Part shown: in pieces, positions 38,079-49,220 of the stretch
Layout: every line of letters begins with the position of its first letter
Position numbering within the stretch: position 1 is the first letter of the stretch
Assembly: GCA_902798385.1 (NCBI GenBank)
Contig: CADBWK010000014.1
Coordinates: 1-51,155 of the forward strand
DNA from: an uncultured Bacteroidales bacterium
GTDB taxonomy: Bacteria > Bacteroidota > Bacteroidia > Bacteroidales > Paludibacteraceae
DNA: 51,155 nucleotides
Reading direction: 5' to 3'
The notes under the pieces: model-generated
Database searches by the model: none
Told to the model about the DNA's origin: nothing
Seen by the model: the letters and a program-made list of their open reading frames with translations, nothing else
Translations under genes and position numbers: made by a program

Positions 38079-40079
38079 TTATTGGAAGTTCGCGCGGTTA
38101 TCCGTTACTTCAGCCTTGTCTTCCACCAGTTGCATTGCCTGATACGGCAGATATGCATAGCGGCTTGCCAGTTGGGCTTCTTCGCTCTTTGCGTCAAACG
38201 TACCATCCAGTTTGTTGGCTGCGCCGGTCTTAACCATGAACACACCCATATTGCCTTGGATAGGCTCGCTCAGCGCATTCTCGCCCATAGCAATCGTTGC
38301 TCCGATAACAGCCGGCTCCATGCCTGCGTTGCCGAAACGACTGTCGCTAAGAGCTACACGCTCTACGTTCTGAACTTGCTGACCCATGATCTGAGCAGCA
38401 GCCTCCAGACTCTCTACGCCCTTCAACTGTTTGATGATATATTTGGCTTTCGCATTGTTCGTAGCCTCATAGTTCAACTCTGCACGAACAGCCTCCAACG
38501 GACGATACTCGCCGTCGTTTACCTCTGTCAGAGCAGCAACAATAAACTGCTGACCGCACTCAAATACATCACTAACCGCACCTTCTTTAGCATCAAATGC
38601 CCAACGAACGATAGGACGGCTGGCCTTCAACTGACCTACTTTGTCCGTGTTCTCGGTCAAGTTGTACTGCGGAATAACAGCCATACCTGCCTCTTGAGCA
38701 GCAGCCTCCAATGCCTCGGCATTGTTGTTATTCACGACAAACTGCTTGGCATTGTTATAGATGATCGAATAGGTCTTGCTCGACGGAGTAACCTCACGTG
38801 CCAGGATTGCCAACTTAACTTTCGGGGTCGGTTTGCCGATCTCCATGATCTCGTAGGTCTGCTCGCCCATACCCATAGCCACCGTGAATTTCTCGCCGCG
38901 CTTGCCGCTCAGAGCCGGTTCAGCGATATTCTTCGGCAGATCAGCTGCTTTGAACCAACCGAGTTCTTGATCCTCGCCGTCCTCCACAATAGCCTTCAAT
39001 TCTACGCTATCCGGAAGCGAATAACCGGCCTGCATGATACGAGCCATAGCATACGTGTTGTTCTCGAAGAGGATATCGGTGCAGTCACCTGCCTTAGCGC
39101 CCTTGGCGAACGCAAACTCTTTGAATTGAGCCGGAACGGTCTCCTCCGAGTAGTCACGACCGTCGTACATAATATCCGAATTGGTATTAACCACCAGACT
39201 TACATCCTCTGCGGTACGGAACTCCTCTTGGAGGTTGGTCAGCAGAGTCTCTGCAGCTTTGAAATCGTCCTCACTCGGTACAATGTCGAATGCTACGTAC
39301 TTGATAGCGCGGTTCGGAGTCTGCTTGAATTGCTCTTTGTGCTGCTTGTACAGCGCTTTGATATCGCTCTCGCTCACCTTGACCAAGCTGTCTGCTACGG
39401 TGAAATACGGTTGCATTACATACTCTGCACTTACACCGTTCTGACGACCGTTAAACGCGAACTCTGCATCCAACGAGTTAGCCTTGATGAGATGTTGGAG
39501 GAGATTCGTGTATTTCTCTTGCATGTAGCTGATACGAACGGCTTTCTCCCAATACAGCCAATACGTCTTAGCCTGCTGCATGTTAGCGTTCTGTGCTGCA
39601 TCGTCACTACCCTCGTTGATAGCGGCAATGAGGTTCTTTACGGCTTCGCGGTTGAATTGACCGTTCTCGTCCATGAACGCACGGCGACTGCGAAGAATCT
39701 GGTGAATGTTCTCACCTACGCACAACTCTGTTAACTCATCCGGAGTGATATCCATACCGATCTTCTCTGCCTGTGCACGCAAGGTGTAGTCCATGACGAA
39801 CATGTTCCATACCTGATTGCGAATCTGTGCATGCGTGTCTTCGTCGAAGTCCGAACGACCACTCTCAATCTTGTACACTTCTGTCAATTGGTCTTTAGCT
39901 GCCTCATACTCCGTGTAGTGAATCTTCTGACCTTCAACAACACCGACATTCTCGCGGCTGCGATTGAAGAAACTGCTACCGGAGTTCAAAAAGTCTCCGA
40001 GGATAAATGCTAACATGGCGAGACCCACAATTGCGATCAACAACGCGCCATGATTTCTAATTTTTTGTAAACTTGCCAT
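38079..40079 (-). CDS. PpiD/SurA-type peptidylprolyl isomerase, membrane-anchored periplasmic chaperone
   Basis: A 666-residue folding factor for exported proteins. It has one N-terminal membrane anchor (about 12-30), a SurA-N/PpiD chaperone domain with the EYEAAKDQLTEVY helix (about 55-200), a parvulin-like region in the middle, and a further C-terminal domain. Its gene follows the OB-fold lipoprotein by 34 bp and precedes the MFS gene by 9 bp. Confidence 0.87.
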   Translation of the reverse strand: MASLQKIRNHGALLIAIVGLAMLAFILGDFLNSGSSFFNRSRENVGVVEGQKIHYTEYEAAKDQLTEVYKIESGRSDFDEDTHAQIRNQVWNMFVMDYTLRAQAEKIGMDITPDELTELCVGENIHQILRSRRAFMDENGQFNREAVKNLIAAINEGSDDAAQNANMQQAKTYWLYWEKAVRISYMQEKYTNLLQHLIKANSLDAEFAFNGRQNGVSAEYVMQPYFTVADSLVKVSESDIKALYKQHKEQFKQTPNRAIKYVAFDIVPSEDDFKAAETLLTNLQEEFRTAEDVSLVVNTNSDIMYDGRDYSEETVPAQFKEFAFAKGAKAGDCTDILFENNTYAMARIMQAGYSLPDSVELKAIVEDGEDQELGWFKAADLPKNIAEPALSGKRGEKFTVAMGMGEQTYEIMEIGKPTPKVKLAILAREVTPSSKTYSIIYNNAKQFVVNNNNAEALEAAAQEAGMAVIPQYNLTENTDKVGQLKASRPIVRWAFDAKEGAVSDVFECGQQFIVAALTEVNDGEYRPLEAVRAELNYEATNNAKAKYIIKQLKGVESLEAAAQIMGQQVQNVERVALSDSRFGNAGMEPAVIGATIAMGENALSEPIQGNMGVFMVKTGAANKLDGTFDAKSEEAQLASRYAYLPYQAMQLVEDKAEVTDNRANFQ

Positions 40080-40113
40080 TTTTTTATATGAAATCTTTTA
40101 AACTTTGTTTCGT

Positions 40114-41046
40114 TTAGAAATTCGGGTTGCTCGACTCGATCATCACCGCACGGTACGGCTCACAAATACCGCCGTAGTTCTGAATAACACCTTCTACCAG
40201 TACGGTATCGCCTACAGCTACCTGATTGAGGTTGGTGAACTTACCGCTCTCTGTCTTGTGGAACGTTTGATAGCAGGTTGCGTATGTGTCACCGTCTGAG
40301 ATATTGAACGTGATATTGCCATATTGCGTGTTCAGAACTGTATCCGATACATAAGCTACCACGCCACGAATCTTCACAGGATCATCCGAAGTCGCTCTGT
40401 CTGCCAATGTGTGAGCAAAAGCTTCTGCCTCCGATACGGTCAACTCATCCTCTGCTTGCGGCTCTGCCCAACCAGGAATAGATACTTGCTCGGCAAACAT
40501 CTCACCGAAATGCTCGTTAGTCGAACCTACCTGGTAACATACACCGCTCGACTCAATCGTTCCGCCGTAATTGGTGATATAGCAACGGATCACAATAAAA
40601 TCTCCCACCTTAACGGCGTCCAGATCGGTGTATTTTGCACCGTACGGGCCTAACAAACGATAGGCCAGGAATTGACGTTTGCTGGCGATAGGCGCATCCG
40701 GAGCTGTGGCTGTGATATAGACGAAATCATTACCGTATTTCGGGAAGTCCTTCTCAAAGCTGTCACTACGGTTGAAACCGGTCACCCATCCCTTGATATA
40801 GTACGCTTGCTCGCTTACTTCACTTCCATGCAGTTTACGGGCGATAGCACAAGCCTCGTGCACATTGATAGTGCCTTCCGGTAATACAGCACCTTCAGGA
40901 TCGGGACTCGGCTCCGGATCAATAGTAACGGGTATAGAATCCGGCACAAGCGCGTTCTCTCCCGGAGACGGCATGTTCGACTTCTCCTCGCAACTAATCA
41001 TTACCATCGCGGAAACCGCGATAAACATAAAAATACTCTTTTTCAT
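40114..41046 (-). CDS. Lipoprotein with two tandem OB-fold-like (DUF6359-type) domains
   Basis: A 310-residue exported lipoprotein with lipobox VMISC (Cys19) and a Pro-rich linker (about 25-55). Two homologous domains follow: the first has YYIKGWVTGF and VKVGDFIVIRCYITNYGGTIE (about 80-170), the second has VKIRGVVAYV and VAVGDTVLVEGVIQNYGGICE (about 200-305). Such domains often appear in Bacteroidota surface proteins beside secreted nucleases. Function is not known. A good promoter lies upstream. Confidence 0.75.
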   Translation of the reverse strand: MKKSIFMFIAVSAMVMISCEEKSNMPSPGENALVPDSIPVTIDPEPSPDPEGAVLPEGTINVHEACAIARKLHGSEVSEQAYYIKGWVTGFNRSDSFEKDFPKYGNDFVYITATAPDAPIASKRQFLAYRLLGPYGAKYTDLDAVKVGDFIVIRCYITNYGGTIESSGVCYQVGSTNEHFGEMFAEQVSIPGWAEPQAEDELTVSEAEAFAHTLADRATSDDPVKIRGVVAYVSDTVLNTQYGNITFNISDGDTYATCYQTFHKTESGKFTNLNQVAVGDTVLVEGVIQNYGGICEPYRAVMIESSNPNF

Positions 41047-41111
41047 ATTCTTTTAGTTTTTAGATATTATCTTCAAGGTACGCTATTATCCATAATTCCC
41101 AAAATAGCGCA

Positions 41112-41143
41112 CAAAATTACAAAAAATATTTCACGCGCGCAAG
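41112..41143 (-). promoter_or_regulatory. Promoter of the OB-fold lipoprotein (and probably ppiD-MFS-pssA)
   Basis: On the minus strand CTTG (41143-41140), 20 bp, TAATTTTG (41119-41112). Confidence 0.78.
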
Positions 41144-41200
41144 TATTTAGAGGAAAAAAGTAAAAAAAAATAACAAAAGCACAATTATTCTTTGAATTTT

Positions 41201-41232
41201 CTTGCGTATATCGTAAAAATGTAGTATCTTTG
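41201..41232 (+). promoter_or_regulatory. Promoter of infC-rpmI-rplT
   Basis: CTTG (41201-41204), 20 bp, TATCTTTG (41225-41232), then GCACGCTTTTTCGA, resembling the initially transcribed bases of both tRNA genes. Confidence 0.78.
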
Positions 41233-41304
41233 CACGCTTTTTCGATTGTAGGGCATAGTGTGCCTAAGCGAGAAGTTAGTTATTAACTTAATAATTGTAA
41301 GCAT
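41233..41304 (+). promoter_or_regulatory. Structured leader of infC
   Basis: About 70 nt of untranslated leader. CGCTT (41235-41239) can pair with AAGCG (41266-41270), enclosing GGCA-TAGTG-TGCC (41252-41264). This is a candidate control element for IF-3 or ribosomal protein expression; the pairing is seen by eye only. Confidence 0.4.
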
Positions 41305-41862
41305 ATAGCAACTATTACTCCCAGACCGCGTGGCGGTCGTGTCATCAAAGAGGACCCGCATCGTATCAACGATAAGATCCGCGGTGTCGCTCAAGTTCGC
41401 CTCATCGGCGACAATGTAGAGCAGGGCATCTACTCGTTTCAACAGGCAATGCACATTGCCGATGAGCAAAACCTCGACCTCGTCGAGATAGCGCCTACGG
41501 CTAACCCGCCTGTCTGCCGAATTGTTGACTACCAGAAGTTCCTCTATGCGCAGAAGAAAAAGCAAAAGGAAGCGAAAGCCAACCAGAAGAAGCAAGAAGT
41601 GAAGGAGATTCGTTTCGGTCCGCAAACCGACGATCATGACTACAACTTCAAGCTCAAACATGCGCAGGAGTTCCTCAAAGAAGGCAATAAGGTCAAAGCT
41701 TACGTCTTCTTCCGCGGACGCTCCATCGTCTTCAAAGAGCAGGGTGAATTGCTGCTCGCGCGCTTTGCCGCAGACCTCGAAGAGTACGGCAAAGCAGACA
41801 ATGTACCAAATCTCGAGGGTAAACGAATGATCATGTTCGTTTCGCCTAAGAGTAGTAAATAA
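41305..41862 (+). CDS. infC: Translation initiation factor IF-3
   Basis: Binds the 30S subunit, prevents premature 50S joining and checks start-codon pairing. The family text is unmistakable: [47 protein letters not shown] and KLKHAQEFL. The frame is open from a TAA at 41284-41286 and has no ATG, GTG or TTG before Met at 41449, which lies well inside the N-terminal domain. The true start must therefore be a rare codon: ATA 41305 (giving M-A-T-I) or ATT 41314. Rare starts are known for infC and allow autoregulation by IF-3. I prefer ATA 41305 weakly. First gene of infC-rpmI-rplT. Confidence 0.9.
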   Translation: MATITPRPRGGRVIKEDPHRINDKIRGVAQVRLIGDNVEQGIYSFQQAMHIADEQNLDLVEIAPTANPPVCRIVDYQKFLYAQKKKQKEAKANQKKQEVKEIRFGPQTDDHDYNFKLKHAQEFLKEGNKVKAYVFFRGRSIVFKEQGELLLARFAADLEEYGKADNVPNLEGKRMIMFVSPKSSK

Positions 41863-41892
41863 ACAACCGCAAGTCGTAGGGCTTACCTTGGA

Positions 41893-41911
41893 ACCCCCAT
41901 GAACTGGGGGC
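41893..41911 (+). promoter_or_regulatory. Hairpin between infC and rpmI
   Basis: CCCCC (41894-41898) and GGGGG (41906-41910) form a short strong hairpin without a T-tract in the 94-bp infC-rpmI gap. It could be an operator for ribosomal protein feedback or simply an mRNA-stability element. Confidence 0.35.
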
Positions 41912-41956
41912 GGCTGCCTGAGACTGCGTATTATTAACAATTAATTATTATTTAAA

Positions 41957-42154
41957 ATGCCAAAGGTAAAAACGAACTCCGGTGCAAAAAAGCGTTTTAC
42001 GCTTACCGGAACCGGTAAAATTAAGCGTAAGCACGCTTACAAAAGTCACATTCTGACGAAGAAGACTAAAAAGCAAAAACGCAACTTAACTCATGTTGCT
42101 ATCGTTGATCAGTCGAACATGCGCTCCATCCGTGAGATGTTATTGCTTCGATAA
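41957..42154 (+). CDS. rpmI: 50S ribosomal protein L35
   Basis: A 65-residue basic protein with the L35 pattern [28 protein letters not shown] and [10 protein letters not shown]. Second gene of the infC operon, 31 bp before the rplT start. Confidence 0.97.
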   Translation: MPKVKTNSGAKKRFTLTGTGKIKRKHAYKSHILTKKTKKQKRNLTHVAIVDQSNMRSIREMLLLR

Positions 42155-42185
42155 GTACTAACCATTAAAGTGAAAGGACAGAAAC

Positions 42186-42510
42186 ATGCCAAGATCAGTA
42201 AATCACGTTGCTTCGCGCAACCGTCGTAAGAAGATCATGTCGCTCACCCGACACATGGGAGAAAGGTTTGCAGTATGCTTACCGCGATCGTAAGAACAAA
42301 AAACGTACATTCCGCGCACTGTGGATCCAGCGTATCAACGCTGCTGCTCGCCTCGAAGGTATGAGCTACAGCCAGTTGATGGGTGCACTCAAGAACGCAG
42401 GTATCGTTATTAACCGCAAGGCACTTGCTGACCTCGCTATGAATCAACCGAAAGCTTTCAAGGCTGTCGTTGATCAGGCTAAGAAGAAAGCAGAGAAAGC
42501 TGCCAAGTAA
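42186..42510 (+). pseudogene. rplT: 50S ribosomal protein L20, interrupted by an internal 44-nt deletion
   Basis: L20 is an early 23S rRNA-binding assembly protein. ATG 42186 starts a correct N-terminus ([16 protein letters not shown] to SLTR, 22 residues), but that frame ends at TAA 42291-42293. The normal continuation resumes in another frame with [18 protein letters not shown] at 42253 and runs to TAA 42508-42510. The roughly 15 residues expected between SLTR and TWEK (the conserved G-Y/F-x-GARKN-V-WTVAKN stretch) are absent: one base remains where 45 are expected, a net loss of 44 nt at about 42250/42252. A frameshift alone would not restore the missing rRNA-binding segment. It is either an assembly error or a true lesion compensated elsewhere. 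Confidence 0.85.
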
Positions 42511-42560
42511 GGTTTTAACTGAGTAATCAGTACATCTAGCTAGATGTTCTTACAAAATTT

Positions 42561-42589
42561 GAGCTCGCAATCATGCGAGCTCTTTTTTT
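42561..42589. terminator. Terminator between rplT and convergent dapA
   Basis: A perfect 9-bp stem GAGCTCGCA / TGCGAGCTC (42561-42569 / 42574-42582) with loop ATCA and seven Ts follows the infC operon. The left arm lies outside dapA, while the right arm encodes the last dapA codons. Confidence 0.93.
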
Positions 42590-43485
42590 ATCTGTGCCTG
42601 TAGTTCGGCGCTTGCCGGAACTAACGGAAGTCTCAAGTTGTTCTGAATAATCCCTTGCTGCGCCAGTACTGCCTTGATCCCCACCGGATTGCCTTCCTTA
42701 AACAAGAGCCGTATCATCTCAGCATACTGTGCCTGTTTTACTTGGTCCTTTTTATGCACAATATCATAGAAATCCTCCGCAAAAGCGTTACTTGCCACCG
42801 ATATCAATCCTGCCCCGCCTGCTTCCATGACCTCGCACGCGATACCGTCGTCGCCGCTAATGACCAAAGGTAAGTGTAGTGCTCCTTTGGAGCGTTTATT
42901 GTCTTCGGCGTTTATGAGGTTTATCAGATGTTTAATCTGCTCGAGATTGCCGCTCGCCTCTTTGATGCCTGCAATCTTCTTCGGCTGTGCCTCGTAGATA
43001 CGCATAATGGTTTCCGGCAAGAGGTTCACGCCTGTTCGTCCTGGGACATTATATAGTACGACCGGTATGGGACTTGCCTCTGCTACGGCACAGAAATGTT
43101 GATACAATCCTTCTTGGTTCGGTTTGTTGTAGTACGGACATACGCTAAGGATAGCGGTAAAGTCTGGGATAAGTTCGTTCCGCATAGCTTGTAGGTCCTC
43201 AATGAGTTGTGTTGTGTTATTTCCTCCTACGCCGAGTACGAGCGGTATGATTTGACCGTTTGGAAGCGGGTGCTGCTGGGCGTATTGCACGATGAATTGT
43301 CTCACTTCGCGTTTTTCGTCTGCCGTCATCGTAGCCGCTTCGCCTGTCGTACCTAACACAACGATATAATCGACCGCACCTGTCAACTGCGTATCCAATA
43401 GCCGTGCAAGCGCCTCAAAATCGACGCTCTTGTCTGCCTTAAACGGTGTGATAAGTGCTGTGCCAAGTCCCCTTAATGCCTTCAT
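42571..43485 (-). CDS. dapA: 4-hydroxy-tetrahydrodipicolinate synthase
   Basis: Condenses pyruvate with aspartate semialdehyde, the first step toward diaminopimelate and lysine. At 304 residues it has normal length. Motifs: GTTGE (45-49), the YNVPGRTG stretch with Tyr145, and the Schiff-base Lys175 in GIKEASGN. The final codons (KKELA, stop) form one arm of the convergent rplT terminator. It is the last gene of the nuclease-ligA-DUF6913-dapA unit. Confidence 0.97.
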   Translation of the reverse strand: MKALRGLGTALITPFKADKSVDFEALARLLDTQLTGAVDYIVVLGTTGEAATMTADEKREVRQFIVQYAQQHPLPNGQIIPLVLGVGGNNTTQLIEDLQAMRNELIPDFTAILSVCPYYNKPNQEGLYQHFCAVAEASPIPVVLYNVPGRTGVNLLPETIMRIYEAQPKKIAGIKEASGNLEQIKHLINLINAEDNKRSKGALHLPLVISGDDGIACEVMEAGGAGLISVASNAFAEDFYDIVHKKDQVKQAQYAEMIRLLFKEGNPVGIKAVLAQQGIIQNNLRLPLVPASAELQAQIKKELA

Positions 43486-43496
43486 TTCTTCACTTA

Positions 43497-47625
<4,129 letters not shown>

Positions 47626-47649
47626 GTGGCTAATTTGTTAAATCGGCTA

Positions 47650-47681
47650 CAAAAGTACATAAAAATTTGCATATATGCAAG
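47650..47681 (-). promoter_or_regulatory. Promoter of the nuclease-ligA-DUF6913-dapA unit
   Basis: On the minus strand CTTG (47681-47678), 20 bp, TACTTTTG (47657-47650). It overlaps the divergent promoter for the DivIC gene. Confidence 0.75.
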
Positions 47682-47697
47682 TTTTTTCGTAACTTTG
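47666..47697 (+). promoter_or_regulatory. Promoter of divIC-like gene
   Basis: TTTG (47666-47669), 20 bp, TAACTTTG (47690-47697). Its -33 box and that of the divergent promoter are the two arms of one palindrome, TTTGCATATATGCAAG. Confidence 0.82.
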
Positions 47698-47717
47698 CGC
47701 AAAATTTTGAAGATACA

Positions 47718-48023
47718 ATGACTTTTTCTGAGTTTTGGGAGACGATTAAGATCCGCAAATGGGCTAAGTACGTGATCACGCTCTTGGTCTTTTTGATGGT
47801 GTTCTTGTTCATCGGCGATCAGAGTGTCATTCGGTTTGTGCAGCGCGGTCGGGAGATTCGTCATATGGAGGAGCAGCGGGATATGTACCGCGAGGGAGCG
47901 GAGAAAGCTCAACGTGAGATCCAGACCCTCAACCAGCCCGACAGCCTCGAGCGCTACGCGCGTGAACATTATTATATGCATACCCCCAACGAGGATATAT
48001 ACTTGGTAGATGAAGTTAAGTAA
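47718..48023 (+). CDS. Septum formation initiator, FtsB/DivIC family
   Basis: Small divisome protein linking FtsL and FtsQ-type partners. The product from ATG 47718 is 101 residues: one membrane helix (about 17-36, ITLLVFLMVFLFIG), a periplasmic coiled coil (about 45-75), and the family ending DSLERYAREHYYMHTPNEDIYLVDE. An earlier in-frame start at 47667 would lie inside the promoter. Confidence 0.9.
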   Translation: MTFSEFWETIKIRKWAKYVITLLVFLMVFLFIGDQSVIRFVQRGREIRHMEEQRDMYREGAEKAQREIQTLNQPDSLERYAREHYYMHTPNEDIYLVDEVK

Positions 48024-48177
48024 TATTATATTGATTATCGGTCTGGTCATTCTGGCCGCAGGGGCCGCGCTGAGCGTGGCGAAGATTGAACCTTGGGCGG
48101 ATTACACGCTCATTGCCGGAGCGATCGTGGTCATCATCCGCGGTTTTATTCGCAATCACGAGAGAGATGATAGATAA
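48010..48177 (+). CDS. Small two-helix membrane protein (55 residues)
   Basis: ATG 48010 to TAA 48175-48177. Residues 5-23 (NIILIIGLVILAAGAALSV) and 33-43 (TLIAGAIVVII) are hydrophobic, with a basic/acidic tail (RNHERDDR). It overlaps the end of the DivIC-like gene by 14 bp and the start of ruvC by 11 bp, so coupled translation is likely. No family recognised; the tight coupling argues it is real. Confidence 0.7.
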   Translation: MKLSNIILIIGLVILAAGAALSVAKIEPWADYTLIAGAIVVIIRGFIRNHERDDR

Positions 48178-48799
48178 AATCCGGTCGGAACATATCATCT
48201 TAGGCGTGGATCCGGGTACGCTCTTCATGGGCTACGCACTCCTGCATACCGTCGGACAACAAGTCGAGATTTTGGAGTTCGGCGCGTACGACGTGCATAA
48301 ACTCGAGGGGCAATATCCGCGGCTTCAAAAAGAATTTTTCTTTTTGCAAGACCTCATTGACAAGTATCATCCTACCTCTCTGGCCATCGAGACGCAGTTT
48401 GTCGATAAGAACCCGCAGACGATGATTAAGATTGTTCATGCGCAAGGCGTGGCGATTGCGGCAGCGCTCAGCAAAGATGTACCGATCTACGAGTACTCGC
48501 CGATGAAGATTAAGATGGCTATCACCGGTAACGGGCATAGCTCCAAAGAGCAAGTGGCGGGTATGCTTCAACGTTTTATGCATATCCCCGACGAACAGAT
48601 GCCCAAGAAACTGGATGCCACCGATGCCCTGGCGATCGCCTATTGTCACTACCTGCAATTAGGGATGCCTGTCTCGGAGGGAGGAGCTAAAGACTGGACT
48701 ACTTACGCCAAGCGTAAAGGGCTGACAGACAAGGGATTAACAGGTCCTGCTGCCCAACTCGCTGCAGCACTGGCTACGGTCAAAAAGACAAAAAAATAA
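48167..48799 (+). CDS. ruvC: Holliday junction resolvase RuvC
   Basis: Cuts four-way recombination junctions with RuvAB. The product from ATG 48167 is 210 residues. The four catalytic acids are visible: Asp15 in ILGVDPG, Glu75 in LAIETQF, and Asp150 and Asp153 in KKLDATDALAIA. A longer open frame exists upstream but lacks conservation. The C-terminal 35 residues are Ala/Lys-rich and extend beyond the usual length. Confidence 0.96.
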   Translation: MIDKIRSEHIILGVDPGTLFMGYALLHTVGQQVEILEFGAYDVHKLEGQYPRLQKEFFFLQDLIDKYHPTSLAIETQFVDKNPQTMIKIVHAQGVAIAAALSKDVPIYEYSPMKIKMAITGNGHSSKEQVAGMLQRFMHIPDEQMPKKLDATDALAIAYCHYLQLGMPVSEGGAKDWTTYAKRKGLTDKGLTGPAAQLAAALATVKKTKK

Positions 48800-48816
48800 A
48801 AAATCTATCCCTAAAA

Positions 48817-48848
48817 TTTGGTAGTCTCAAAAAAATGTACTACCTTTG
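48817..48848 (+). promoter_or_regulatory. Promoter of the ferredoxin gene
   Basis: TTTG (48817-48820), 20 bp, TACCTTTG (48841-48848), a perfect consensus. Confidence 0.88.
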
Positions 48849-48861
48849 CAGCGGAATTCAT

Positions 48862-48894
48862 CATTGAATCATTAAAACATTAAATCATTATAAT
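48862..48894 (+). repeat. 8-bp tandem array in the ferredoxin leader
   Basis: CATTGAAT, CATTAAAA, CATTAAAT and CATTATAAT follow one another and end at the base before the C of the CATGG start context. The period is 8, so this is not one of the heptamers. Confidence 0.75.
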
Positions 48895-48895
48895 C

Positions 48896-49060
48896 ATGGC
48901 TTACAAAATTTCAACTGACTGCATTGCTTGCGGTACTTGTATTGACGAATGCCCGATGGGCGCTATCTCTGAAGGCGAACACTATTCGATTGATCCGGAC
49001 GTTTGCACCGAGTGCGGAACTTGTGCTGACGTTTGCCCGAGTGGAGCAATCAGCCTCTAA
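48896..49060 (+). CDS. 2[4Fe-4S] ferredoxin
   Basis: Low-potential electron carrier of 54 residues with two clostridial-type cluster motifs, CIACGTCIDECP and CTECGTCADVCP, each C-x2-C-x2-C-x3-CP. Transcribed from its own promoter and closed by a hairpin terminator. Its place close to a pyruvate:ferredoxin oxidoreductase gene suggests it is the acceptor of that enzyme. Confidence 0.96.
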   Translation: MAYKISTDCIACGTCIDECPMGAISEGEHYSIDPDVCTECGTCADVCPSGAISL

Positions 49061-49108
49061 AAAGTGGCAATAAAAAGGTGTATTTTTTAACAAAAATTGT
49101 GTAATTTT

Positions 49109-49140
49109 GAGGGACTACCTATCGTAGCCCCTCATTTTTT
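49109..49140 (+). terminator. Terminator of the ferredoxin gene
   Basis: GAGGG-A-CTAC (49109-49118) pairs with GTAG-C-CCCTC (49124-49133), with one A-C mismatch, followed by ATTTTTT. Confidence 0.82.
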
Positions 49141-49160
49141 ACAAAAAATGTAAGGTGGGT

Positions 49161-49192
49161 ATTGCAAATATCAAAAAAAAATAGTACCTTTG
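49161..49192 (+). promoter_or_regulatory. Promoter of the P-loop ATPase gene
   Basis: ATTG (49161-49164), 20 bp, TACCTTTG (49185-49192). Confidence 0.7.
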
Positions 49193-49220
49193 CCGCGAAT
49201 TTTCAAAATTTTGAGTAAAA

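Noticed and set aside
38040-39734. Open frame of 564 codons on the plus strand antisense to the PpiD-like gene
   Set aside because: It mirrors the real coding strand, has no recognisable family, no promoter and no neighbouring logic, whereas the minus strand encodes a clear PpiD/SurA protein.
48086-48166. Upstream extension of ruvC in the same frame
   Set aside because: It overlaps the small membrane protein and would put 27 non-conserved residues before the RuvC fold.
49081-49109. TAATTTTG at 49102 as a promoter for a further small RNA before the ATPase gene
   Set aside because: No TTTG at the required distance, and the following hairpin is better explained as the ferredoxin terminator.
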